This document shows positions 1 to 9,021 of a DNA stretch of 64,000 bases, one piece after another (position 1 is the stretch's first letter; every line of letters begins with the position of its first letter). The notes below the pieces were generated by a model. The model made no database searches. It worked only from the letters and a program-made list of their open reading frames with translations, and had not been told where the DNA came from. The stretch is from CAWIMX01 sp963792785 (lineage in GTDB: Bacteria; Acidobacteriota; Vicinamibacteria; Vicinamibacterales; CAVVIG01). Location: positions 558,001 through 622,000 of the forward strand of contig CAWBXO010000001.1 of the NCBI GenBank assembly GCA_963792785.1, given 5' to 3'. A program made the position numbers and the translations under genes.

Positions 1-3000
1 CGCGCCAGCGCGCCCCGGACGAACCGTTCCTCGAACGCCCGGCGCGCCTGGTCGAGGCGCAGCGGCTCACCGGGCGCCTCGCTGACGTCTGGCGGCAGCG
101 CGGTCGGCGGCACGACGCCCCGCTTCGCGCAGCGAACCGCCAGCGCCGCCAGCACGTTCTGCAGCTCCCGGACGTTGCCGGGCCAATGATAGCGCGTGAG
201 CGCCGCCATCGTACCCGCCGCCAGCACCGCGCGCGACCCGACGCGCCCGGTCGCCTCGCGCCAGTACGCCTCGACGAGCGGCGGCACGTCCTCGCGCCGG
301 TCGCGCAGCGGCGGCACCCGGATCCGGACCACGTCGAGGCGGTACAACAAGTCCGCGCGAAACCGGCCCGCCTCGACGTCCCGCCGCAGATCCCGGTTGG
401 TGGCCGCCACGACGCGCGCGTCCACGCGGCGCAGGGCCGACTCGCCCAGGCGGCGCACCTCGCCGTCCTGCACGACGCGCAGCAGCTTCGCCTGCGCCCG
501 CGGCGACAGCTCGGCGATCTCGTCGAGAAAGAGCGTGCCGCCGTGGGCGTCCTCGAAGACGCCCGCCCGTTCGCCCGCCGCTCCGGTGAACGCGCCGCGC
601 GCGTGGCCGAAGAGCTCGGACTCGACGAGGTCCTCCGGCAGCGCCGCGCAGTTGATCGACACGAACGCGCGGTCGCGTCGCGGCCCGCGGGAATGGAGCG
701 CGCGCGCCACGAGTTCCTTGCCGCTGCCGCTCTCGCCTTCAACCAGGACGGGGAACGGCGCCGGCGCGGCCTGCGCGACGGCGTCGCGGACCCGCTGGAG
801 CGCATCGCTCGTGCCGATCAGCGCGTCGGGCCCCGCTCCGGCCGCGGCACGCCGGGAGGCCCGCATCGACGCGACCACCGGCGCCAGCGCGGCGGCGACG
901 GGACCGAGCGCCGCAAGCGGGGCCGAGCGCACCGGCGCCGCGCCCAGCGGCCAGACCACGCCCACCGCGCCAATCACGTCGCCGGCATAGAGGATCGGGG
1001 CTGCTTCGACCCCCGGCCCCTGGCGCACGGCCGGTGCCACGGCCACGCCGGCGGCGATTGCGCGTCCGGCGGCCTCGCTGGGAACGCCGGCCCCGTCCGA
1101 CGCGATGACGGCGGGCTCGCTCGCGGCCGGGACGAAAACGGCGACGCCGGCGGCCCGCACGTCGCGCCGCAGCCGGCCGCACGCCTCGCGGAGCACCGCC
1201 GCCTCGTCCCCGGCGGCCTGACAGGCCTGCAGGATGTCCACGAGGCACGGCGCCAGACCGCTCGTCCCGCCGCCGCTCGCCGCCAACCCGCGCGCCGCCG
1301 CCGGCACGAGCCAGACGAGCCCGGCCAGTCCCGTGCCGGTGATGTGCCGCTCGACGATGGTTTTCACCGCCGCCTGGCCGGCGACGAGGTCGCGCATCAG
1401 CTTGATCTTCGCGCGCAGCAGCGGGGGCAGGCACGGCAGCAGCCGGATCGGCACCCGCAAGGCGAGGGAGGCGGCGGCCGGTTCTCCGTCGCGGCGATGG
1501 GCCTCGGCCAGCAGAACGCGAGCGGTCACCGCCAGCATCGGCAGGCGGTCTTCGACCGCCGCGGACAGCGCCGCGCCCGCGGCCGCGCGGGCCGCCTCGG
1601 TATCGCCGGCGGCCAGGTGCACCCAGGCTGCCGCGGCGGCGCCGAGCGCTCGCGCGCCGCGTGCCGCGCTGCCCCTCGCCCTGGACGCGCAGCCGTGCGC
1701 GAGGTCCAGCCGCCCGACGGACGCCGCCGCCCGCGCCCGCAGCGCAAGCGCGCGGGCATCGGTCCACTCCTCCCCGCCGGCCCGCTCGCGAGAGGCGTCC
1801 CCGTCCAGCAGATCGGCCGCTTCGGCGAAGCCGCCGCGCCACCACAGACAGCGCGCGAGCTCGACCCGCACGGCACGCGCGCCGGCATCGTCGCCCGGAA
1901 CGGGCGCGGCCGCGGCGGTGCGCAGCAGCTCCTCGGCCTCATCGAGGCGCCCGAGGTCGATGCGCGCCCGCGCCGACATCGCCGCGAGCGCCAGCGGGCC
2001 GCCGTCGAGCGAAGCGCCTCCGGGCAGCCGCGCGGCCGGCTCCAGCACCGTCAACGCATCGCGAGGCCTCCCCCGCCCGACGAGCGCCGACGCAAGCGCC
2101 AGCGCGCCTGTCACCGCCGGCTCGCGGAGCCCGCGCCGTTCGGCGGCGCCAATCGCCTGTCGCAGGCGGCGCTCGCCGGCGGCGCGCCGGCCCGCCGCCA
2201 GCAGAGCCTGGGCCGTCGCAATCTGCTCCCGAACGTGCGCGTCGGCCGACGGATCGATCCGCGCCCAGCGATGCACCGGCGGCGGCCCGCTCAGTTCGCC
2301 CAGGCCGTAGGTCGCGCGCTGCTCGGCGGCCCGGACGGCGCGGTCGCGGCACGCCGTGTCCTGGCCCCTCGCGGCCGCGCGCGGCCTCAGCAAGATGCGA
2401 TCGACACCGTCCACGTCGGCCTGCGCCGCGCCGATGGCGACCCGCGGCCGGGGGGACCGCAGGGCCTGCGTGACGAGCGCCGCCCACAGCCGCTGAAAGC
2501 GCGGGCGGTCCGATTGCCCCGCGAACGACTCCGCCAGCAGGCAGAGCGATCGCTCCCGAAGAACCGCCTCGACAACGGGCGTCGATCCGCCGGTGTCGGC
2601 CAGCTCCAGCGCCATGGGCACGAAGCCGCCCAGCCGCGCGAGGCGCGCCGCGCGGATCAGGGCGGCGCCCCGCGCGCCCGGCGATGCGCCCTGCACGGCG
2701 ACAATCCGCGCCGCCGCCGCGGCCTCGTGTTCCGCGGGATCGAAGAGGCGCGCGATCAACCGATCCACGCGCGCCGCGTCGGACCATCCCGGCGCGCGCG
2801 GCATCGGCCCGGGCGGCGGCCCGCTCCACGCCTCGAAGACGCCGCCGCGACCGTCCGTCCCGTAGTCGACGAGCGTGGACGGACCCGGCCCACCGAGCGC
2901 CGCGTCACATGCCTCGCTCCAGGCGATCTGTTCCCGGACGGCCCCGGCCGGGCGTCGCACGATCCACACGGGCCGCGCCGAGGCCAGATCGATGGCGCGT

Positions 3001-3041
3001 CCGGGCTCCTCGAGCACCATGAACCGATCGGCGAACAGCAC
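1..3041 (-). CDS. sigma-54-dependent transcriptional activator, 3' truncated by window edge
   Basis: The minus-strand frame is open from the window edge to about 3041. The C-terminal part seen (about 1-800) is a sigma-54 AAA+ domain. It has Walker A GESGSGKE (about 730-755), the sigma-54 contact motif GAFTGA (about 580-600), Walker B-like LFLDEIAEL and WPGNVREL near 160-185. The DNA-binding helix-turn-helix would lie beyond the edge. Before it is a GAF-like region (about 840-1240). The first roughly 600 residues are Ala/Leu-rich helical repeats resembling TPRs. It should activate an RpoN promoter in response to a ligand or protein partner; the target is unknown. The start is uncertain: GTG at 3041 or ATG at 3020. 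The frame stays open further upstream without another good start. It is divergent from aroC. The long plus-strand ORF opposite is a high-GC shadow. Confidence 0.85.
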   Translation of the reverse strand, partial: MLFADRFMVLEEPGRAIDLASARPVWIVRRPAGAVREQIAWSEACDAALGGPGPSTLVDYGTDGRGGVFEAWSGPPPGPMPRAPGWSDAARVDRLIARLFDPAEHEAAAAARIVAVQGASPGARGAALIRAARLARLGGFVPMALELADTGGSTPVVEAVLRERSLCLLAESFAGQSDRPRFQRLWAALVTQALRSPRPRVAIGAAQADVDGVDRILLRPRAAARGQDTACRDRAVRAAEQRATYGLGELSGPPPVHRWARIDPSADAHVREQIATAQALLAAGRRAAGERRLRQAIGAAERRGLREPAVTGALALASALVGRGRPRDALTVLEPAARLPGGASLDGGPLALAAMSARARIDLGRLDEAEELLRTAAAAPVPGDDAGARAVRVELARCLWWRGGFAEAADLLDGDASRERAGGEEWTDARALALRARAAASVGRLDLAHGCASRARGSAARGARALGAAAAAWVHLAAGDTEAARAAAGAALSAAVEDRLPMLAVTARVLLAEAHRRDGEPAAASLALRVPIRLLPCLPPLLRAKIKLMRDLVAGQAAVKTIVERHITGTGLAGLVWLVPAAARGLAASGGGTSGLAPCLVDILQACQAAGDEAAVLREACGRLRRDVRAAGVAVFVPAASEPAVIASDGAGVPSEAAGRAIAAGVAVAPAVRQGPGVEAAPILYAGDVIGAVGVVWPLGAAPVRSAPLAALGPVAAALAPVVASMRASRRAAAGAGPDALIGTSDALQRVRDAVAQAAPAPFPVLVEGESGSGKELVARALHSRGPRRDRAFVSINCAALPEDLVESELFGHARGAFTGAAGERAGVFEDAHGGTLFLDEIAELSPRAQAKLLRVVQDGEVRRLGESALRRVDARVVAATNRDLRRDVEAGRFRADLLYRLDVVRIRVPPLRDRREDVPPLVEAYWREATGRVGSRAVLAAGTMAALTRYHWPGNVRELQNVLAALAVRCAKRGVVPPTALPPDVSEAPGEPLRLDQARRAFEERFVRGALA

Positions 3042-3123
3042 GCGCGCGCACGGTGCAAGATCCCGTCCGCCGCGAAACGCCCGGGAACGCGGCGCCGGCG
3101 TCCGGGAGGGCGAAGGAACTTCG

Positions 3124-3129
3124 TATAAA
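3124..3129 (+). promoter_or_regulatory. -10-like element TATAAA upstream of aroC
   Basis: TATAAA (within TATAAAAT) lies 11 nt before the aroC ATG at 3141. It is a conspicuous AT island in the divergent gap between the sigma-54 regulator and aroC. No clear -35 is visible. If it is used, the transcript would have a very short leader. Confidence 0.4.
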
Positions 3130-3140
3130 ATGAACGGCGA

Positions 3141-4344
3141 ATGCTGCGATTTCTGACCGCTGGCGAGTCGCACGGCAGGGCGCTCGTCACGATTCTCGAA
3201 GGCGTCCCGGCCGGCCTCGTCATCGACTTCGACGCGGTGACGCGCGATCTGCGCCGGCGCCAGGGCGGCTACGGGCGCGGGCGCCGTCAGGCCATCGAGT
3301 GCGATCGCGCCGAGGCGATCTCGGGCATCCGCCACGGCCGGACCACCGGCGGACCGATCGCGCTCGAGATCCCGAACAAGGACTGGGAGAACTGGCAGCG
3401 GACAATGTACGTCGAGACGGAGATGCCGGACGCGGCCTCCGGATCCGACCGCCCGCTGGTCACGCGGCCGCGGCCCGGGCACGCCGACCTCGCCGGCGCG
3501 GTGAAGTACGGCCAGGACGACATCCGCAACATCCTCGAACGTGCCAGCGCGCGTGAAACCGCCGCGCGCGTCGCCGTCGGCGCCATCGCGCGGCAGCTCC
3601 TCGGCGCCGTCGGCACGGAAATCGGCAGCCACGTGATTTCGATCGGCAGCGTGTCGATCGAGCACCCGCTCGCGATCACCTTCGACACCGTCCGGGCGCT
3701 CGATCCCGACAGCCCCCTCCACTGCGCCGACGAGGCCGTCGAGCGGCAGATGGTCGCCGCGATCGATCGCGCGCGAGAGGCCGGCGACACGCTCGGCGGC
3801 AGCTTCGAGGTGATCGCCCACCGGCGTGCCCGTCGGCCTCGGCAGCCACGTGCAATGGGATCGCAAACTGGACGGCCGCCTCGGTCAGGCCCTGATGTCC
3901 ATCCCGGCGATCAAGGCCGTCGGCATCGGGGCCGGCCCCCGCGTCGCCGAGCTCCCGGGCTCCCAGGTCCACGACGAAATCGTCCTGTCGGAAGGCGGCG
4001 TCCTGCCGGGCCTCGGCCGGCCGACCAACAACGCGGGCGGCCTCGAGGGCGGCATCACCAACGGCGAGGATCTCCGCGTCACCGCGTACATGAAACCCAT
4101 CGCCACGCTGATGAAGCCGCTGCGCTCCGTCGACCTTTCGACGATGACCAGCAGCCCGGCCACGATCGAGCGCAGCGACGTCTGCGCCGTGACGGCGGCG
4201 TCCGTCGTCGGCGAAGCCATGGTCGCGATCGTGCTCGCGATGGCCCTGGTGGAAAAGTTCGGCGGGGACACGGTCGAGGAGCTCGTCGCCAACTGGCACG
4301 CCTTTCAGGCCCGGACTGCCGGCCGGCTCGCGAAGAGCCGGTGA
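3141..4344 (+). CDS. aroC: chorismate synthase AroC, interrupted by one apparent +1 frameshift
   Basis: Chorismate synthase converts 5-enolpyruvylshikimate-3-phosphate to chorismate, the last shikimate step, in the cytoplasm with reduced FMN. The N-terminal part (3141 to about 3821) shows AGESHG (residues 7-12), GGYGRG and RPGHADLAG. The C-terminal part (from 3826) shows VGLGSHVQWDRKLDGRL and NNAGGLEGGITNGE. The two halves lie in frames differing by one base. Deleting one C of the ACC at 3820-3822 restores HGVPVGLGS and gives one 400-residue protein of normal family length. Nothing else is degraded and the gene is normally essential, so a sequencing or assembly error is more likely than a real pseudogene. 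It heads the run aroC-def-fmt-rsmB. Confidence 0.9.
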
Positions 4345-4366
4345 ATCCGCCGCGCGCGCGGCTCGC

Positions 4367-4876
4367 ATGCTGAGACCGATCCTCAAGTACGGCGCCCAAG
4401 CGCTTCACGGACCCGCCAAGCCCGTGGAGGCCCTGACACCCGAGATCGACGCCCTGATCGGGGACATGATCGAGACCATGTATGCCGCGCCGGGCGTGGG
4501 ACTGGCGGCGCCGCAGGTCGGCGTGCCCCTCCGCATCTTCGTCGTCGACATCTCCGTGGGCCGCGACGCCGGCGGCCTCATCGTCATGGTCAACCCCGAG
4601 TTCGTCTCGCAGGACGGGACGCAGCTCGAGGAGGAAGGCTGCCTGAGCGTGCCCGGATTCGAGGCGACGGTGCTCCGACCTGCGCGGGTCGTCGTGCGCG
4701 GGATGGGCCGCGACGGCTCGATGCACGAGCAGACGGGCACGGGCCTGCTCGCCCGCGCGTTCCAGCACGAGATGGACCATCTCGACGGACGGCTCTTCGT
4801 CGACCGGCTCCGCGGCATCAAGCGCGACCTCATCGTGCGCAAAATCAAGAAACTCACCCGCGCGGGGAAATGGTGA
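4367..4876 (+). CDS. def: peptide deformylase
   Basis: Removes the N-formyl group from nascent proteins; a cytoplasmic Fe/Zn hydrolase. All three family motifs are present in 169 residues: GVGLAAPQ (43-50), EGCLS (90-94) with metal ligand Cys92, and HEMDH (134-138) with the two His ligands and catalytic Glu135. The stop overlaps the start of fmt (ATGGTGA), so translation is probably coupled. Pairing of deformylase with the formyltransferase is a common arrangement. Confidence 0.97.
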   Translation: MLRPILKYGAQALHGPAKPVEALTPEIDALIGDMIETMYAAPGVGLAAPQVGVPLRIFVVDISVGRDAGGLIVMVNPEFVSQDGTQLEEEGCLSVPGFEATVLRPARVVVRGMGRDGSMHEQTGTGLLARAFQHEMDHLDGRLFVDRLRGIKRDLIVRKIKKLTRAGKW

Positions 4877-5826
4877 GCGGGCGCGCGCTCCGTATCGCGT
4901 TCTTCGGAACGCCTGAATTCGCCGTGCCGACGCTCGATCTGCTGCGGGCCTCCCGGCATCAGGTGGTCGGCGTCGTCACGCAGCCCGACCGCCCGCGCGG
5001 CCGCGGCCAGAAGACGTCCGCGGCTCCGGTGAAGGCGGCGGCCATCTCGGCGGGCGTGCCGGTGCTCCAGCCGGCGCACCTGAAGGACCCCGCGTTCCTC
5101 GCCGCCCTCGCGGCCTGGCGGCCGGATCTCGGCGTCGTGGCCGCCTACGGGCGCATCCTCACCGACGCCCTCCTGGCCCTGCCGCCGCTCGGCATGGTGA
5201 ATGTGCACGCGTCGCTGCTGCCGCGGTACCGCGGCGCCGCGCCCGTCCATCGCGCCGTCATGGCCGGCGAGACGGCCACCGGCGTGACGATCATGCGGGT
5301 CGTGCAGGCCCTGGACGCGGGCCCGATGCTGGCCGCGGCGCCGCGGCCGATTGGCGTCGACGAAACGAGCGCGGATGTCGAGCGCGATCTGGCGCGCCAG
5401 GGGGCCGCCCTCCTCGTCGCGACCGTCGACGCCCTGGCGGACGGCGACGCGCGCGAAACGCCGCAGGACGACGCGGCCGCCACCTACGCCCCGCGCATCA
5501 CGCGGGAGGACGGCGTCATCGACTGGAGCCGCCCGGCCACCGACCTGCACAACCAGGTGCGCGGGCTGTACCCCTGGCCGCACGCGTGGTCGTATCTCGA
5601 CGGCAAGCGCATCATCATCCTCCGGTCGCGCCCGATCGACGGGGTGCCGCCGGCGCCGCCGGGCACGATCCTCGACGCGGGCGGCGATTCGCTGGTCGTC
5701 ACGGCCGGCCGCGGCGGGCTCGCCCTCCTGACGCTCCAGCCCGAGGGCCGCCGGGCGATGCCGCCCCGCGACTTTCTCGCCGGGCACACGCTGCCGCAGG
5801 GCGCCGCCTTCACGGCCGCGCCATGA
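4870..5826 (+). CDS. fmt: methionyl-tRNA formyltransferase
   Basis: Formylates initiator Met-tRNA using 10-formyltetrahydrofolate. At 318 residues the length is typical. The N-terminal formyltransferase fold begins RIAFFGTPEFAVP. The catalytic Asn-His-Asp set is visible as N111-x-H113 (in NVHASLLPRYRGAAP) and D149 (in ALDAGPML). A C-terminal tRNA-binding domain follows from about residue 210. It overlaps def by 7 nt and rsmB by 4 nt (ATGA), so it belongs to one translation operon. Confidence 0.97.
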   Translation: MVSGRALRIAFFGTPEFAVPTLDLLRASRHQVVGVVTQPDRPRGRGQKTSAAPVKAAAISAGVPVLQPAHLKDPAFLAALAAWRPDLGVVAAYGRILTDALLALPPLGMVNVHASLLPRYRGAAPVHRAVMAGETATGVTIMRVVQALDAGPMLAAAPRPIGVDETSADVERDLARQGAALLVATVDALADGDARETPQDDAAATYAPRITREDGVIDWSRPATDLHNQVRGLYPWPHAWSYLDGKRIIILRSRPIDGVPPAPPGTILDAGGDSLVVTAGRGGLALLTLQPEGRRAMPPRDFLAGHTLPQGAAFTAAP

Positions 5827-7187
5827 TCGCGCCGGCGCGCGTCGCGGCCTACAACGCCCTGCGGGCGATCGCGTCGGAACGCGCGGATCTCCCGTCCGCG
5901 CTCGCGCGGTCGCGTGAGCGTCTCGTGGACCCGCGGGACCGCGCCCTGGCCGCGGAGATCGCGATCGGCGTGGAACGCTGGCGTGCCACGCTCGATCACG
6001 TCGTCGGCGTGATGGCGGCGCGGCCTCTCGCGCGCCTGGATCCCGAAGTCCTCGACATCCTGCGTCTCAGCGCCTACCAGCTCCTCCACCTCACGCGCGT
6101 CCCCGCGTCGGCCGTCGTGGACGATGCCGTCGAGCTGACGCGGCGCGCCGGCAAGCGCAGCGCCGCGGGCCTCGTGAACGCGGTGCTGCGGCGGATCTCG
6201 CGACAGCGCCGGTCGCTGCCGCTGCCGGCGCGGCCCGACGGCCCCGAAGATCGCGAGGCCGTGCTTCGCTATTTCACGATCGCGCTGTCGCATCCCCGCT
6301 GGCTCGCCGAACGGTGGCTCGACCGGCTCGGCTTCGAACGGGCCGAAGCCTGGCTCCGCTTCGACAACGCACCCGCGCCCGTCACGCTGCGGCCGTATCC
6401 GTTCCGCACCGACCGCGCCACCCTCGTCGCCGCGCTCGAGGCCGAGGGCGTTCACGTGCATCCGGGACGCTACGCGCCCGACGCCCTGATCGTCGACGAG
6501 GGCGTCCCCCTCGCGTCGGCGGGGCTCGCCGAGCTGTTCGCGGTCCAGGACGAGGCCTCGCAGCTCGTCGCCCTCGCGGCCGGCACGCCGCCGGGACGCC
6601 GTGTCCTCGACGCCTGCGCCTCTCCCGGCGGCAAGGCCGCGGCGCTCGCCGCCGCCATGGACGGCACGGGGCTCCTCGTGGCCACCGACGTCCGCGATCG
6701 GCGTGTCGCGCTGCTGGCCGACACGGTCCGCGCCAGCGGCGCGCCCAACGTCCGCGTGCTGCAGGCCGACCTGCTGTCGCCGCTGCCCTTCGGGCCCGTC
6801 TTCGACTGCGTGCTCGTGGACGCGCCCTGCTCGGGCCTCGGCACGCTGCGGCGCGATCCGGACATCCGCTGGCGGCGGACCGCGGACGACCTGCCGGCGC
6901 TGGCGGCCGCGCAGCGGACGATGATTGCGAATGCCGCCGCCGTCGTGGCGCCCGGCGGCCGGCTCGTCTACGCCACCTGCTCGAGCGAGCCCGAGGAAAA
7001 CGACGACGTGGTCGACGCGTTTCTCGGCGGCACGCCCGCCTTCCGCGCGCTCGATCTCCGGAGCGCGTCGGCGCTGCCGGCCGACGTCCTCGACGAACGC
7101 GGCCGCCTGCGGACCGCGCCCGATCGTCACGGCCTCGAGGCCTTCTTCGCGGCGGCGCTCGAGCGCGTCCAGCGCCCGCAGTTGTAG
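5823..7187 (+). CDS. rsmB: 16S rRNA (cytosine-967 C5)-methyltransferase RsmB
   Basis: Makes m5C967 in 16S rRNA. The start ATG at 5823 overlaps the fmt stop and gives 454 residues. An N-terminal NusB-like RNA-binding domain covers about residues 1-140. The C-terminal SAM methyltransferase has the cofactor motif DACASPGGK. The two catalytic cysteines are in DAPCSGLG (about residue 336) and YATCS (about residue 386). The order fmt-rsmB is widely conserved. Confidence 0.95.
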   Translation: MIAPARVAAYNALRAIASERADLPSALARSRERLVDPRDRALAAEIAIGVERWRATLDHVVGVMAARPLARLDPEVLDILRLSAYQLLHLTRVPASAVVDDAVELTRRAGKRSAAGLVNAVLRRISRQRRSLPLPARPDGPEDREAVLRYFTIALSHPRWLAERWLDRLGFERAEAWLRFDNAPAPVTLRPYPFRTDRATLVAALEAEGVHVHPGRYAPDALIVDEGVPLASAGLAELFAVQDEASQLVALAAGTPPGRRVLDACASPGGKAAALAAAMDGTGLLVATDVRDRRVALLADTVRASGAPNVRVLQADLLSPLPFGPVFDCVLVDAPCSGLGTLRRDPDIRWRRTADDLPALAAAQRTMIANAAAVVAPGGRLVYATCSSEPEENDDVVDAFLGGTPAFRALDLRSASALPADVLDERGRLRTAPDRHGLEAFFAAALERVQRPQL

Positions 7188-7202
7188 TACGATTTGACGC
7201 GC

Positions 7203-7925
7203 ATGGCCCTTCGAACCCGCGTGTGGAGCGCGGGCAAGCTTCTGATCCTCGCCGGCGCCCTCATGGCCACGTACCTCGTCTTCGCCGGCGTGGCGATGCG
7301 CCTCGCCCTGCGCGCCCGCGAGGTGCAGGTCCCCGACCTCGTCAATCGCACGGCAGCCGAAGCGACGTCGATGGCCGAGGCCGTCGGCCTCGCCGCGCAG
7401 GTCGACGAGACCGCGCGCCCCGATCCGCATATCGCCGCGGGCCGCGTGGTCGCGCAGACGCCGGAGCCCGGGTCCGTGACGCGCCGGGCGCGCCAGGTGC
7501 GCCTCTGGTTGAGCGCCGGATCCAGCGCCGCGACGGTGCCCGCGCTCGCCGGGGAAAGCCAGCGCACCGCCGAGCTGCAGCTCGCCCAGGCCGGCTTGCT
7601 CGTCTCGGCGATCTCGGAGATTCGATCCACGTCGTACCCGCCCGATGCGGTCGTCGCCCAGGACCCGCCGCCCCACGCGGCGGCCGCCGGTGTGGCGCTG
7701 CTCGTGAATCGCGGCGAGCTCAGCACGACGTACGTGATGCCGGATCTGATCGGCGTGAACGGCGAGCGCGCGGCCGACGTGCTGCGCAATCGCGGCTTTC
7801 GCGTCGCCGTCGTGGGCTCGACGCCGTATCCCGGCGTGGATGCCGGCGTCGTGATCCGCCAGAATCCGCAGGCCGGGTTCCAGATCGGGCCCGGCGAGCC
7901 GATTGCCCTCGAGGTGAGCCGGTGA
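7203..7925 (+). CDS. membrane-anchored protein with three PASTA domains
   Basis: A 240-residue protein with one N-terminal membrane segment (about residues 12-32, KLLILAGALMATYLVF) and then three tandem PASTA repeats (about 36-100, 101-170, 172-240). Each begins with the usual VPDL, VPAL or MPDL signature. PASTA domains bind peptidoglycan fragments or act as spacers in Ser/Thr kinases and penicillin-binding proteins. No kinase or transpeptidase is attached here, so it is probably a periplasmic wall-binding protein of unknown partner. ATG 7203 is preferred over TTG 7194. It overlaps rpe by 4 nt (GTGA). Confidence 0.85.
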   Translation: MALRTRVWSAGKLLILAGALMATYLVFAGVAMRLALRAREVQVPDLVNRTAAEATSMAEAVGLAAQVDETARPDPHIAAGRVVAQTPEPGSVTRRARQVRLWLSAGSSAATVPALAGESQRTAELQLAQAGLLVSAISEIRSTSYPPDAVVAQDPPPHAAAAGVALLVNRGELSTTYVMPDLIGVNGERAADVLRNRGFRVAVVGSTPYPGVDAGVVIRQNPQAGFQIGPGEPIALEVSR

Positions 7926-8605
7926 GCGTGCTGCTTGCGCCGTCGATTCTCTCGGCCGACTTCGCCGCGCTCGGCGACGCCATCGCGGCGGCCGAGCGCG
8001 GCGGCGCCGACCTGATTCACGTCGACGTGATGGACGGCCACTTCGTGCCGAACATCACGATCGGCCCGCCGGTCGTGCGCTCGATCCGCAAGGTGGCCCA
8101 CGTGCCGCTCGACGTGCACTTGATGATTCAGGATCCGGATCGCTACATCGAGGCGTTCGCCGAGGCGGGGGCCGCGATGATCTCGGTCCACGTCGAGGTG
8201 CTGCCGCACCTCCACCGCACCCTCCAGGCGATCAAGGCGCTCGGCGTGAAGGCGGGCGCCGTGCTCAACCCGTCGACGCCCGTAGTGATGCTCGAAGAGG
8301 TCGCCGCCGACGTCGACTTCGTGCTCGTGATGTCCGTCAACCCGGGCTTCGGCGGCCAGACGTTCATCCCGCGCAGCGAGACGAAGGTCCGCGAGGTGCG
8401 CGCGCTGCTCGACCGCGCCGGCAACCCCGGCGCCGTGGAGATCGACGGCGGGATCGATCGCCAGACCGTCTCGCGCGTGGTCGCCGCCGGCGCGCGCATC
8501 CTCGTCGCGGGCTCGGCCGTCTTCCACAGCCCCGACCCCGAGCGCGCCGTGCGCGAGCTCAAGGCCGCGGCCATCGCCGCGCTGCCCTCCCCGGCCGCCC
8601 GGTGA
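7922..8605 (+). CDS. rpe: ribulose-phosphate 3-epimerase
   Basis: Interconverts ribulose-5-phosphate and xylulose-5-phosphate in the pentose phosphate pathway. It is a 227-residue TIM barrel starting at the GTG that overlaps the previous stop. Family signatures visible: LAPSILSADF at the N-terminus, HVDVMDGHFVPN with metal and catalytic residues, VMSVNPGFGGQ (phosphate loop) and EIDGGI with the second catalytic Asp. It ends in a GTGA overlap with the thioesterase gene. Confidence 0.97.
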   Translation: MSVLLAPSILSADFAALGDAIAAAERGGADLIHVDVMDGHFVPNITIGPPVVRSIRKVAHVPLDVHLMIQDPDRYIEAFAEAGAAMISVHVEVLPHLHRTLQAIKALGVKAGAVLNPSTPVVMLEEVAADVDFVLVMSVNPGFGGQTFIPRSETKVREVRALLDRAGNPGAVEIDGGIDRQTVSRVVAAGARILVAGSAVFHSPDPERAVRELKAAAIAALPSPAAR

Positions 8606-9021
8606 CCGACACCATCAGCGGCTCCCGCGTCCGGGTGCGCTACGCCGAGACCGACAAAATGGGCGTGGTCTATCACTCGAACTACTTCGTCTGGTTCGAG
8701 GTGGCGCGTACCGACCTGCTGCGCCGCGCCGGCTGGAGCTATAAGGAGATGGAAGCCGACGGGTTCGCGCTGCCCGTCATCGAGGCGCGCTGCGAGTACC
8801 GCCAGCCCGCGCGCTACGACGACGAACTCGATGTCCAGGCGACCGGACACCTGCTCTCCGCCGTCCGCGTCCGCTTCGACTACGTCATCGTGCGTCCCGC
8901 CGACGCGCTGACGATCGCCGCCGGGCACACGGTGCACGCCGCGCTCGACCGCTCCGGGCGGCCGTGCCGGCTCCCGGCGCGCGTCCAGGCGGCGCTCGGG
9001 CGCGTGGAGGAACCGTCGTGA
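8602..9021 (+). CDS. acyl-CoA thioesterase, YbgC/FadM-type hotdog fold
   Basis: A 139-residue single hotdog-domain protein of the 4-hydroxybenzoyl-CoA thioesterase family. The N-terminal signature RYAETDKMGVVYHSNYF carries the catalytic Asp18 and the conserved HxNY. It hydrolyses acyl-CoA thioesters; members near cell-envelope genes often belong to the Tol-Pal set, but no tol gene is seen here. It starts at GTG 8602 overlapping the rpe stop and overlaps the epimerase gene by 4 nt. Confidence 0.9.
   Translation: MTDTISGSRVRVRYAETDKMGVVYHSNYFVWFEVARTDLLRRAGWSYKEMEADGFALPVIEARCEYRQPARYDDELDVQATGHLLSAVRVRFDYVIVRPADALTIAAGHTVHAALDRSGRPCRLPARVQAALGRVEEPS

Noticed and set aside
186..3128. 980-residue plus-strand open frame
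   Set aside because: Arg/Ala/Pro-rich, low-complexity and antisense to a sigma-54 activator with clear motifs; an artefact of high GC.
3819..3828. Programmed +1 frameshifting in aroC
   Set aside because: Unrelated genes show the same kind of extra C and no slippery codon or stop context is shared; error is simpler.
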